A stretch of DNA of 50,259 bases from NCBI GenBank assembly GCA_944328445.1, contig CALVHO010000017.1:1-50259 (forward strand), in the 5' to 3' direction. The notes under the pieces are model-generated. The model did no database searches and was not told the origin of the DNA. It saw nothing but the letters and a program-made list of their open reading frames with translations. Both the position numbers and the translations under genes were made by a program. Positions 41,484-50,034 of the stretch are shown piece after piece (the stretch's first letter is position 1; each line of letters opens with the position of its first letter). This DNA comes from an uncultured Clostridia bacterium (GTDB lineage: Bacteria; Bacillota; Clostridia; Christensenellales; Borkfalkiaceae).

Positions 41484-42467
41484 TCAGTCCTCCTCTTTCA
41501 GAAGGTACCGTTGCAGGAAGGTGATCGCCCCGATGGCGATGGTCATCAGAAGCGCGATCGCCGAAGAATAACCGACCCACCTGTACGTATACCCTTCAAT
41601 ATACATAAGATAGTTGAGCGTGATCGTAAAGGTCTGCTCGCCCGTCATGAGCATGGGCTGCACCATGACTTTGCACGCGCCGATAAACACCGTAATGATC
41701 ACGAAGGTGAGCACCGAGCGCAGCCCGGGCACCGTGACGGCGAGGAACTGCCTGCCTTTCCCCGCACCGTCCAGCTCGGCTGCTTCATAAAGCGTGGAAT
41801 CGATCCCCTTCAATCCCGACAGAAAAATAAGCATCTGATAGCCGCAGCCCTGCCAAGCCGACACGAAGATGATCCAATACATGGCTCCCTGCGGGTCGTA
41901 CAGGAAACTGATCGGTTCAGACCCCAGCTTTACAAGGAATGAGTTCAAAAGCCCCGAATCCCCGCCGCCGAGGATGCGCACCCACAGATAAGAAGTAACT
42001 GTGAGCGATATGACCACGGGCGCAAAATACATCACCTTGAACACGCCCATCCCGCGCGCCTTTTTGTTGACGAGCATCGCCAGCCCGAGCGCCATACCGA
42101 TCTGCAACGGCACGACGAATACAACAAATTTGAGCGTGTTTATGATCGCATTGTAAACGGTGCCGTGTTTCCTGATATTTTCAATGATGTCCGCAAAATT
42201 GTCGAACCCGATAAAGCCCACATCGTTGGGGCTCAGCAGGTAATAATCCGTGAACGCATACCCCAGCGAATAGACGATCGGCAGCAGGACGAACAGGCAG
42301 ATGAGCGCCAGCGCGGGGAAGAGCATCAGATAGGCGCCGATGCTCTCCCGCACGGAATAATGCACCGTTTTATGCACGGAACGCTTTGCCGCTACAATAT
42401 CCTTGACGATGAATGCGGCGAACAACAGCAGAAAAACCCCGATGATCGCAATGCTTGTTACAATCAT
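41484..42467 (-). CDS. Fructan-locus ABC transporter permease (MalF type)
   Basis: A 327-residue permease. After an N-terminal helix (residues 1-25) and the basic link KRSVHKTVHYS comes the six-helix core with EAA loop EAAELDGAGKGRQFLAVTVPGLRSVL. It forms a heterodimer with the MalG-type permease. It starts 9 bp after the binding-protein gene. Confidence 0.95.
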   Translation of the reverse strand: MIVTSIAIIGVFLLLFAAFIVKDIVAAKRSVHKTVHYSVRESIGAYLMLFPALALICLFVLLPIVYSLGYAFTDYYLLSPNDVGFIGFDNFADIIENIRKHGTVYNAIINTLKFVVFVVPLQIGMALGLAMLVNKKARGMGVFKVMYFAPVVISLTVTSYLWVRILGGGDSGLLNSFLVKLGSEPISFLYDPQGAMYWIIFVSAWQGCGYQMLIFLSGLKGIDSTLYEAAELDGAGKGRQFLAVTVPGLRSVLTFVIITVFIGACKVMVQPMLMTGEQTFTITLNYLMYIEGYTYRWVGYSSAIALLMTIAIGAITFLQRYLLKEED

Positions 42468-42476
42468 GATATCCCC

Positions 42477-43811
42477 TTATCTGCCGTAACGGTCAAGGTA
42501 GGTCTGAAACTGCGACGCCTGCCCCGAAACGATCGAAGCGGTCGTCTGCGTACCCTCGCGGATCTGGTTGACGACTGCGCGGAACCTGCTTGAAAATTCG
42601 GGATAGGCGATCGTGCCGGGGCGCGTTTTTCCCGTTTTGTTCAGCTGATCGTAGAGCACGTATTCGGGCGAGCCGGGCGTATACCCCTTCTTCTCCACGG
42701 CGCTCCTGCGCGCCGGGATCATGCCCGTCGCGTCGGTGATCGCAACGGAACTGTCCGTCGAAACCAGCCATTCGAGCACGATAGCCGCCTTTTCTGGGGT
42801 TGAGCACTGCGTGGTCATGCCGAACGACCAGCTCCCCGTAGCCGAAGCGGCGATCCCTTTATCCCCTTTCGGATAGGGAAGGATGCCCCAATCTTCTCCG
42901 AGCTGCTGCGTGTATTGGTTGCGGATCTCGGGGATGGACCAGCCGCTGGAAAGGTACATGGCGATCTTGCCCGTATAGAACCCGACGTTGCTCGCATCGA
43001 AAGAGGTATAGCCGTTATTCACCCAACCGCGCAGCCTGTCGAACGCAGCGACCGTCGCTGCGGAATCGAAAAAGCCCGTCGCCGTCATTCCGTCCGAAGA
43101 AAGGAACGTACCTCCCCCCGCGAGAATAAACGGGTACAGCAGGTAGGTCGCCATCTCGTCGTTCGCGTTGTAGAGCTGCAGGTCGACGGGCAGGTCGCAT
43201 TTGCCTTTGAGACGGTTGCAGATGTTCTCGAACTCCGTCATCGTCCAGGCGTCGTCCACCGTCATTTTCTCCACTTCGCCCAAAAGCCCCGCGCTGCGGA
43301 AGATCGCCTTGTTGTAATAAATGCCGGCGCTGGACTCCTGAATGGGCAGCCCGTACAGTTTACCGTTATAAGTGTTTTTGCTGATCTCAAAAAAGTCGCT
43401 CTGCGTCTCTTCGGCAATGAGGCCCGTAATGTCCGCAAGGATGCTGTTCTCGGCATAGTTCCAGGTGTTCGGCGCGTCGAACGTGATGATATCGGGCAGC
43501 GTGCCGTTGTTCAGCATGTTCCCGAGCTCCGTTTCATACCCCGTGGCGCTGGTCGAGCGCGGGCTGTAATCGACGCGGATCTTGATCTTGTTCTCCTTTG
43601 CGGTGTCGCTGCTGTTGAACGAATCCGTGATCCTGCTGTACGCCATCCCTTCCGCGGACTGCTGCGCGACGTGCACCATCATGTCGATGATGGTATTCCC
43701 TTCCTCGTCAAGTTCCTCTTCCGCTTCGTTGCCGCCTCCGCACCCGATGAACGAAAACGCCATCAAAACAGCTAACAAGGCACTCAATATGCCGGCGATC
43801 CATTTTTTCAT
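42477..43811 (-). CDS. Fructo-oligosaccharide-binding lipoprotein (family 1 solute-binding protein)
   Basis: A 444-residue lipoprotein (lipobox FIGC, Cys about 24, then GGGNEAEEE linker). The CUT1 binding-protein pattern is clear: ITDSFNSSDTAKENKIKI, LNNGTLPDIITFDAPNTWNYAENSIL, NGKLYGLPIQESSAGIYYNKAIF, DDAWTMTEFENICNRLK and AATGSWSFGMTTQCSTPEKAAIVLEW. Binding of fructans or fructo-oligosaccharides is inferred from the three GH32 genes and the fructokinase in the operon. It begins 30 bp after the LacI gene, behind an AAGGAGAAAGGG site. Confidence 0.93.
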   Translation of the reverse strand: MKKWIAGILSALLAVLMAFSFIGCGGGNEAEEELDEEGNTIIDMMVHVAQQSAEGMAYSRITDSFNSSDTAKENKIKIRVDYSPRSTSATGYETELGNMLNNGTLPDIITFDAPNTWNYAENSILADITGLIAEETQSDFFEISKNTYNGKLYGLPIQESSAGIYYNKAIFRSAGLLGEVEKMTVDDAWTMTEFENICNRLKGKCDLPVDLQLYNANDEMATYLLYPFILAGGGTFLSSDGMTATGFFDSAATVAAFDRLRGWVNNGYTSFDASNVGFYTGKIAMYLSSGWSIPEIRNQYTQQLGEDWGILPYPKGDKGIAASATGSWSFGMTTQCSTPEKAAIVLEWLVSTDSSVAITDATGMIPARRSAVEKKGYTPGSPEYVLYDQLNKTGKTRPGTIAYPEFSSRFRAVVNQIREGTQTTASIVSGQASQFQTYLDRYGR

Positions 43812-43841
43812 TTTCCCTTTCTCCTTTTTCTTTTTCTTTTT

Positions 43842-44837
43842 TTATTTTACGGAGCGTTCCGCCGCGGGAACGCCCTTTATGTCATACGAAACGAACGTTG
43901 CGGGAAGAACGGTTTTCAGCGAGACCTCTTCGCCCCTGATCTTTTTCAGAAGCGCCCGTGCCGTCTCCCGCCCGAGCTGTTCCACGGGCTGTTCGACATA
44001 GGCGATCTTGTCCTTCATCTCCCCCGTCTTGACCTGCACGCCGTCATAGGAGGCGACCTTCAGCCGCTGCGGGATAGCTATGCCGCAACGCTCGCAGTGC
44101 CGGAAGATGAGGTTCGTCATCGTATCGCCCGAAACGAACACGCCGTCTAAGTCCGGGTGCGCCGCAAAGAGCGCCTCAACGAGCGGCTGCTCGCCCCCGT
44201 GTATGACGACTTCGCACTGCACGATCACGGGCAGACCGTATTTTTTCATCGTTTCGCGGTATGCGCGCTCGCGCTCCATGACTTCGGATTCGACCAGCGT
44301 TTTCCCGCCGAGGTAGGCGATCTTCTTGCAGCCCGCCGCAACGAGCCACTCGCACGCGCGCACGGAAGAATCGAAATTGTCGCTCGTGACGAAGGGAACG
44401 TTGTCAAAATGCCTGTCTATGGAAACGACGGGGTATTTGCTCAATTCTTCGTCCTTGTAATCGTAGTGGGTGACGAAGATGATCCCGTCCACGTCCTTTT
44501 TCTTCAGCTTTTCGATCATGGCGTATTCCTTGCTCTGGCGGTTCTGACTGCTGGAAATCAGCAGGGAATACCCGTTCTTATCCAGCTCGTCCTCAATATA
44601 ATAGGCGAGTTTTGAAAAGAACGGATGATCGATGACGGGAACGAGCAGCGCCGCGATCTTGTTTTCGTTTTTGCGGAAACTCACCGCCAGCGAGTTGCGC
44701 TTGTAATCGAGGCTACGGATCGCATCCAGCACGTTTTCGCGCGTCTCGGCGCTCACGCCCTTCTCCCCGTTCAGCACGCGGGAAACGGTACCGATCCCGA
44801 CGCCCGCGCATTTTGCAACGTCTTTAATGCTTGCCAT
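43842..44837 (-). CDS. LacI family repressor of the fructan operon
   Basis: A 331-residue LacI/GalR regulator. The N-terminal helix-turn-helix is MASIKDVAKCAGVGIGTVSRVLNG, followed by the hinge LDYKRNSLAVSFRK. The sensor domain has KIAALLVPVIDHPFFSKLAYYIE, DVDGIIFVTHYDYKD, YPVVSIDRHFDNVPFV, KIAYLGG, LDGVFVSGDTMTN and IAYVEQPVEQLGRETARALL. ATG 44837 is used; an in-frame start further upstream only extends into the neighbouring gene's tail. The wall-anchored GH32 gene ends 3 bp before it. Two identical TGGAAACGTTTCCA sites at the operon promoter fit LacI-type binding. The inducer is likely a fructose-containing sugar (inference). Confidence 0.94.
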   Translation of the reverse strand: MASIKDVAKCAGVGIGTVSRVLNGEKGVSAETRENVLDAIRSLDYKRNSLAVSFRKNENKIAALLVPVIDHPFFSKLAYYIEDELDKNGYSLLISSSQNRQSKEYAMIEKLKKKDVDGIIFVTHYDYKDEELSKYPVVSIDRHFDNVPFVTSDNFDSSVRACEWLVAAGCKKIAYLGGKTLVESEVMERERAYRETMKKYGLPVIVQCEVVIHGGEQPLVEALFAAHPDLDGVFVSGDTMTNLIFRHCERCGIAIPQRLKVASYDGVQVKTGEMKDKIAYVEQPVEQLGRETARALLKKIRGEEVSLKTVLPATFVSYDIKGVPAAERSVK

Positions 44838-44839
44838 AC

Positions 44840-47800
44840 TTATTTCACCTTCTTTGCCTTGCGGCGTTTTCTGATCACCAACACGAGCAAAACGGCTATA
44901 AGCACCACTTCCGCACCGCCTACGATGTAAAAGAGGATATCCCCCCAACCCGCCTGCGCGGCAGGTTCTTCGGGTACGGGGTCGGCGGGCGCCGTGACCG
45001 TAAAGGACACGCGCGAGCCGTCCGCAAGGACCAGCGTCACGGAATTGACGCCTCCCGAGAGAGCTTCCGCCCCGATCGTCAGCACGCCGTTTGCCGTGCC
45101 GTACAGGGAGGGCGCCGCAGGGACGCCGTTTATCTCTACGCCCGTAATGCTCGCTGCGCCGACATTGACGTGCACGCTCGTCTTTTCCGTGAGCGTCACG
45201 CTGCCGACGGTGAGCGGAACACTCGAGACATTCAACACGAATTCATCCGTGCCGCCGCTTGTCAAAGCGGTCAGCGTATATTCCCCCGCAGGCAGCGTCC
45301 GCAGATAGGCGGACGAAACGGTCAGCTCGTTGCCGCTTTGGGCATAAAACGTACGATCGACCTCCGCATTGCCGAGCGTGAAATTGAATACTTCGTTCAC
45401 ATAGGCGCCCGAAGAGAGGTAGAACGTGACGTCCGTACCGTCATAGGCATATGCGCCGCTATGCAGTTCGTAGCTCTGCACCGATGAAAACACAGCCGTG
45501 CCGTTGAACACGTTCAGCCCGAGGTACCCGCTTTCGGGCGCGTTTTCGTCCGTAAAGGAACCGATCTCCTGCCCGTTGCAGTAATAAGTGAAGGTGTTCC
45601 CCTCCGCACGGATGCGCAGCGTGACCGTGCCGAACGCGCCGACCGACTTGTTGATGAACTCCCGCTTAGGCGACCAGACCTTTACGACCCCCGCCGCGCG
45701 GTCATAATTCGCAACGTAGTAGAACTCCATATCCGCATCGGCGCGGAACACGAGCGCCGCCGCGCCCGCCGCAGATACGTTTACCGTCGTCTCAAAGGTG
45801 AAGTCCGTCGCTGTTTCGTCGGAGAGCAGGAACCCGTCGCCGGACATCGTGCCGCGGATCCCTTCGGACAGAGAATGCCATTCGCCCGCTCTGATCCCGC
45901 CGAAGGAGAAGGAGACGCCCTCCGACGCCGCGCCGCCCGCAAGCACCTCCACGGCAACGCTCTTGCTGTCTAAAACCGTCCCCTGCCCGTCTTTGAGCAG
46001 AGCGGTTAGGGTCGTCTGCCCGCTCGAAAGCGCCGTCAGTTTCACGCCGTTTTCGGTGTGCGTGAGGGAAACGATCCCCTCGTTCTCCGCCTGCCATTCG
46101 ACGCTGCCGCTGCCGCTCACATAGGCGGCGATCTCCGTCTCCGTCGTGATAACGGTGTCGAGCACCGCCTCTTCGGCGGAGAGGGTCAGTTTCGTATCCT
46201 CTGCCGCCGCCTCGCCGCGGAAGGTGCTGCCGATCTTTTCAACGGTGAGAGCGACCTGCGCGCTCTCCTCGCCCTCAATGAAAAATTCCAGCCCGTCCGA
46301 ATAATACCCCGCAAAGGTATTTGCGTAAAAGACCTGCGTATAGTCTTCGCAGAACATCTCTATACTGCCGCGGTCGAGCAGGATGTCGAGATCGTATGTG
46401 CCGTCCGCGGGCGCAAACGCCGTGCCCGAGGAATAGACGGCAGAATAATTCGCGATGACCGTATTGCCCGAGGAGGTATGCGTCCTGTCCAGATAATAGC
46501 CGAGCGACGCATCGTACCCGATCTCGGTATATTCGCCCTCGCCGATAAACACGCGGAACCCGAACCGCTGTGCCTGCGTCTGCACCTTCGCCGTGATGCG
46601 GAGCGTGTTGCCCGAAACGCCCGCGAGGATATTTTCGTCCGCCGCCGAGACCTGCAGATCCTTTTTGGAATAAAGGGGCGTCCCCGCGGCAATGCCGTCC
46701 AGCGCGTCGATCGGCGTCTGCTGCAGCACCCAGACCGGGCGCGGCTCCCCGCCGACCGTGCCCTCTACCTGTTTGAGGGAATAGCGGACGGGGAAGGTGA
46801 ACCCGCCGTTCCAGATGGAGCGGTTGTTTGCCTCCGCGCCCGTATCGGGTCCTACCGCCTGCCCGCCCGAGAGCCAGACGTGCTCGTCCATGGGCGCCTG
46901 ATACCCGGGCTGCCCCGCAAACCAGCTCAGCCCGACGATCTCGCCGTTGTATTTGCTCCCTCCGTCATTGATATAAAAGGTCTGCGTGGCGTACGAACCG
47001 TTCGCGTTGTCGAGGTCGAAGATATGCACGTCTTCGGGCTGCGTCGCATCCGCCGTCAGCTCTACGCCGAACTGGTCGGTAAAGGTGATGCTGCCGTCCG
47101 CTTCGTTATAGGAAAGATCTCCGACGACATAGCCGATGCCGCCCACGTTGATGACCCACTTGTCTCCGTTTCCCGCGGGGAGCTTATAGATGTCGGGGCA
47201 CTCGGCATAGATCGGCATATCCCCCGCAAACGTCCAGTCCGTCAGGTTTTCGGACGTATAAAAACGGAACTGCCCGCCGCCGACGAGGATGCCCCACACC
47301 CCGTCCTGCACTTCAAACACCTTCGGGTCGCGGAAGGTGATGCCGTTATCGACCGTCGCTCCGCCGATGATACATTTATGCTTGATAAAGGACATGCCTC
47401 CGTCGAGGCTGTACGCCATCCACTGGTCCTGGTAGCGGCCGCCGTCCACCGTGTAGTAGATGATGATATTCTTCGCGCCTTTATCGTAGTCCGGAGAATC
47501 TTTGATCGGACCGAACAGCCCGCTCACGTTCTCCTTGTCGATGATCGCCGAGCCGGACCACATGTAGTTCCCGTCCGTCGGCAGGAGGGCGAGGGGAAGG
47601 TTTTCCCACGTCACGAGGTCCTTGGAGCGGGCGTGCCCCCAATACATATCCCCCCACAGTTTCTGGAAAGGCTGATGCTGATAATACAGATGATAATATT
47701 CGCCGTCGAACACCAGCCCGTTCGGGTCGTTGTTCCAGCCGCTGAACGGCGAATAGTGATACTGGTTCCTGTACAGCTCTGTATAGCGCGTGAAATCGCT

Positions 47801-48454
47801 CGACCCGAAATACACTTCGTCGAACGAGGCGGTCGCGTTAAAGACGTTCGCGCCCAGCGCGCCGCCCGCATAGGTGACGGTGCTTTCGTCCTTCAGAACG
47901 ACGTTCTGCAAGGAGATCGCCTCGTCATATTCAAAGCGCAGGATGTCATCCACATAGCACTTGACGGAGGGCTCGCTGCCGCCCGTGACGGCGACTTTCA
48001 GGTAAAATTCGCTCTTTGCGGCGACCCTGCTCTGCACGCGGTCAAGTTCCGCCTCCGTGCTGTTTGCGTTGCCGATATAGCTGTTCTTATAGCCGATATA
48101 ATAATCGGAATACAGTTCCGTCGCCGAAAGCGCCCTATCCGCGCCCTTGACAAAATACATGAGCTTTGTGCGGTTCGCCGCGCGGTCAATGTTCAGCACG
48201 AACGCGCCTTTGTCCGTTATGCCGAACGCGATACCCGCCGCCTGCCCCTCGGTAAAGCGGACGCGCGCCGTGTAAACGTACGAATCTTCCGCAGAGTAGC
48301 TCTGCCCGATCTCTTCGATCTTATCGCCACCCGCACTCATTTCAAAGGACGGCTTCGTGCCCGCATACGCCGTGCACACGGCAAAAAGCGCCGCGCAAAC
48401 TGCAAACAGAGCGACAAACGCCGCCAAAAGAAGTTTTTTTGCTTTTCCCACCAT
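44840..48454 (-). CDS. Secreted, membrane-anchored GH32 fructanase (levanase/inulinase type)
   Basis: A 1204-residue surface enzyme. ATG 48454 (MVGKAKKLLL) is preferred over the in-frame ATG at 48493 because GAGGGGAA lies just before it and the signal peptide then has normal length. A sandwich domain (about 40-215; SYVYTARVRFTEGQAAGIAFGI, CBM66-like) precedes the GH32 propeller: GWNNDPNG (nucleophile Asp about 239), FRDPK (about 375), ECPDIY (acid/base Glu about 418). The GH32 C-terminal sandwich (LDILLDRGSIEMFCEDYTQ), an Ig-like region, a second CBM66-like domain (FTFETTVNVSAAGAAALVFRAD), strand repeats, one membrane helix and a basic tail KRRKAKKVK follow. It should cut levan or inulin at the cell surface. 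Confidence 0.93.
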   Translation of the reverse strand: MVGKAKKLLLAAFVALFAVCAALFAVCTAYAGTKPSFEMSAGGDKIEEIGQSYSAEDSYVYTARVRFTEGQAAGIAFGITDKGAFVLNIDRAANRTKLMYFVKGADRALSATELYSDYYIGYKNSYIGNANSTEAELDRVQSRVAAKSEFYLKVAVTGGSEPSVKCYVDDILRFEYDEAISLQNVVLKDESTVTYAGGALGANVFNATASFDEVYFGSSDFTRYTELYRNQYHYSPFSGWNNDPNGLVFDGEYYHLYYQHQPFQKLWGDMYWGHARSKDLVTWENLPLALLPTDGNYMWSGSAIIDKENVSGLFGPIKDSPDYDKGAKNIIIYYTVDGGRYQDQWMAYSLDGGMSFIKHKCIIGGATVDNGITFRDPKVFEVQDGVWGILVGGGQFRFYTSENLTDWTFAGDMPIYAECPDIYKLPAGNGDKWVINVGGIGYVVGDLSYNEADGSITFTDQFGVELTADATQPEDVHIFDLDNANGSYATQTFYINDGGSKYNGEIVGLSWFAGQPGYQAPMDEHVWLSGGQAVGPDTGAEANNRSIWNGGFTFPVRYSLKQVEGTVGGEPRPVWVLQQTPIDALDGIAAGTPLYSKKDLQVSAADENILAGVSGNTLRITAKVQTQAQRFGFRVFIGEGEYTEIGYDASLGYYLDRTHTSSGNTVIANYSAVYSSGTAFAPADGTYDLDILLDRGSIEMFCEDYTQVFYANTFAGYYSDGLEFFIEGEESAQVALTVEKIGSTFRGEAAAEDTKLTLSAEEAVLDTVITTETEIAAYVSGSGSVEWQAENEGIVSLTHTENGVKLTALSSGQTTLTALLKDGQGTVLDSKSVAVEVLAGGAASEGVSFSFGGIRAGEWHSLSEGIRGTMSGDGFLLSDETATDFTFETTVNVSAAGAAALVFRADADMEFYYVANYDRAAGVVKVWSPKREFINKSVGAFGTVTLRIRAEGNTFTYYCNGQEIGSFTDENAPESGYLGLNVFNGTAVFSSVQSYELHSGAYAYDGTDVTFYLSSGAYVNEVFNFTLGNAEVDRTFYAQSGNELTVSSAYLRTLPAGEYTLTALTSGGTDEFVLNVSSVPLTVGSVTLTEKTSVHVNVGAASITGVEINGVPAAPSLYGTANGVLTIGAEALSGGVNSVTLVLADGSRVSFTVTAPADPVPEEPAAQAGWGDILFYIVGGAEVVLIAVLLVLVIRKRRKAKKVK

Positions 48455-48489
48455 TCTTCGGTTCCCCTCTCTCTTATCTTGCAACGGAA

Positions 48490-49395
48490 TCAACCGTTCA
48501 GCCGCTTGTTTACTTCATCCGCAGACGGCAGCGCCGCCGTCGCTCCGTACCGCTCCGTCGCGATCGCGCCGCAGACGTTCGCATAGAGCAGCAGCCTGCC
48601 CGCATCGGTCTCGCCCGCGTCGATGCGGGAAAGCGCGCCCGCATAAAACGCATCGCCCGCGCCCGTCGTATCCACCGTCGCCGCGGGAACGGTCGGGCGC
48701 TCGGTGAGCGTACCGTTTTCGTACAGCCGTGCGCCGCGCCTGCCCAGCGTGACAAATACCTTTCTCCCCTCCGATAGGCGTAAAAGAGAACTTTCTCTGT
48801 TTTCCCCGAAAAAGAGGTCCGCCTCGTCGTCGCTGAGCTTTAAAATATCCGCCCGTTCGATCCATGCGGAATAGATGCGCTTTGCCTCTTCCGCAGACGC
48901 AAAAATATCGTCACGGTAATTCACGTCAAAGCTGAGCCTTTTTCCGCTCTCTTTCACAGCCGAACAGACCTCTTCGGCAAACCGCCTGCCCGCCTCTTCG
49001 CTGAGCATCAGCGAACCGAGGTGCACGATGTCCGCATCGGCGAGCAGCGGTACCGCCGCAGAAAGCTCCAGGGCATAGTCCGCCGTATGTCTGCGGTAAA
49101 AGGAAAAGCTGCGCTCGCCATCCTCGCTCAGGGTCACGAACGCGAGCGTCGTGTTGCGGTCGGGGGAAACAGAGATCCTGCTCTGCAGCCCCTTCACGCC
49201 GTCCGCGTATTCCCGCAGAAACCTGCCGACGGCATCGTTCCCGACGCACCCGAAAAATGCCGCGCGGCAGCCCAGCTTTGCAATGCCACACGCTACGTTG
49301 AAGGGCGCGCCGCCCGCAAAACAATCGAACCGCATCGACTGCTCTCTTTTTGAACCGATCATATCGGCGAGGATCTCGCCTATGCAAAGAATCAT
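48490..49395 (-). CDS. scrK: Fructokinase-like PfkB carbohydrate kinase
   Basis: A 301-residue ribokinase-family (PfkB) kinase of normal length. MILCIGEILADMIG starts the fold. GGAPFNVACGIAKLG is the first PfkB signature. DTTGAGDAFYAGAL (about residues 243-256) is the second, with catalytic Asp in GAGD. Family members phosphorylate fructose to fructose-6-phosphate with ATP. The fructokinase assignment rests on the GIAKLG-type sugar-kinase pattern and the GH32-rich operon; another sugar is possible. It is the first gene of the operon, with a leader of about 290 nt, and precedes the anchored GH32 gene by 35 bp. Confidence 0.9.
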   Translation of the reverse strand: MILCIGEILADMIGSKREQSMRFDCFAGGAPFNVACGIAKLGCRAAFFGCVGNDAVGRFLREYADGVKGLQSRISVSPDRNTTLAFVTLSEDGERSFSFYRRHTADYALELSAAVPLLADADIVHLGSLMLSEEAGRRFAEEVCSAVKESGKRLSFDVNYRDDIFASAEEAKRIYSAWIERADILKLSDDEADLFFGENRESSLLRLSEGRKVFVTLGRRGARLYENGTLTERPTVPAATVDTTGAGDAFYAGALSRIDAGETDAGRLLLYANVCGAIATERYGATAALPSADEVNKRLNG

Positions 49396-49522
49396 CGTAA
49401 TCCCCCTTTTGCTCTCCTTGCCGAAAGTCTATCTGCCTTCCGCCCAACGCATTTTCATCACACGTCCGTCCCGCGCCGCTGTATCCGCCGCCGCTGCACA
49501 GTTCCGTAGCTGCCGCCGCGTT

Positions 49523-49588
49523 CTGCCCGGCAACGTCCCACACGATCGCCGCGTACTGCCCGGCAACGTCCCACACGACCGCCGCTGA
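49523..49588. repeat. Direct repeat in the fructan-operon leader
   Basis: Two copies of a 33-bp unit (49523-49555 and 49556-49588) match at 29 of their first 30 positions. They contain CCCGGCAACGTCCCACACGA. They lie inside the 5' untranslated leader, between the operators and the fructokinase start codon. The role is unknown; they could be a duplication used in RNA-level control or a slippage product. Confidence 0.7.
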
Positions 49589-49608
49589 AACGGCGGCTTT
49601 CTTCCTTT

Positions 49609-49622
49609 TGGAAACGTTTCCA
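49609..49622. promoter_or_regulatory. LacI-type operator O2
   Basis: The perfect 14-bp palindrome TGGAAACGTTTCCA with the central CG typical of LacI/GalR and CcpA sites. It is identical to the site at 49673-49686; the centres are 64 bp apart (about six helical turns), which suits a DNA loop. It lies in the leader, downstream of the start of transcription. Confidence 0.8.
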
Positions 49623-49672
49623 ATTGTTTGAAAAAAATTTGCCTGCTTGCGCGCGGCTCTTTTTACTTCGTT

Positions 49673-49686
49673 TGGAAACGTTTCCA
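49673..49686. promoter_or_regulatory. LacI-type operator O1
   Basis: The second perfect copy of TGGAAACGTTTCCA, only about 5 bp downstream of the predicted transcription start of the fructan operon (near 49691). Binding here would block RNA polymerase. The likely ligand is the LacI protein encoded at 43842-44837; CcpA is an alternative, since its consensus is similar. Confidence 0.82.
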
Positions 49687-49697
49687 TTTTTGATTAC

Positions 49698-49726
49698 AGT
49701 ATACTACAGCTTTTTGATTTTGTCAA
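49698..49726 (-). promoter_or_regulatory. Consensus promoter of the fructan operon
   Basis: TTGACA (49726-49721), a 17-bp spacer and TATACT (49703-49698) on the minus strand: near-perfect sigma-A elements. Transcription should start near 49691, just before operator O1. Confidence 0.87.
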
Positions 49727-50034
49727 CCTTTTTTTCTCATTTTTTTCACTTCTTTTCACGCAGGATTGCATTCTTTCTCCGTTTACATGCAATTTCAGAC
49801 TGTTATATACTCGTCAGGTCTTCTTTTTTGCACAGCAGCCACCGCACTTTACGCAGGCGGCGATCCCAAAGGATTGTCCCTCAAAAGCGGCTGCGAGGTG
49901 GTCAGTCCTCACAAACAGCGCGCTCGCAGTACAAGATGCCCCGCAATCCCTTCAAAAAGACTCTCCACACGCCGCTTACCGCACTTGAGATTGCCATACA
50001 TGTGTTTAATAAAAACCAATGTGATTCGAAGTTA
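49727..50034. other. Intergenic region, no supported gene
   Basis: An AT-rich part (49727-49800) is followed by a GC-rich part. On the minus strand, 49951-49814 is an open stretch of about 45 codons with six Cys codons (ending CVKCGGCCAKKKT) but without a good start codon or ribosome site; it may be a dispersed repeat rather than a gene. Confidence 0.4.
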
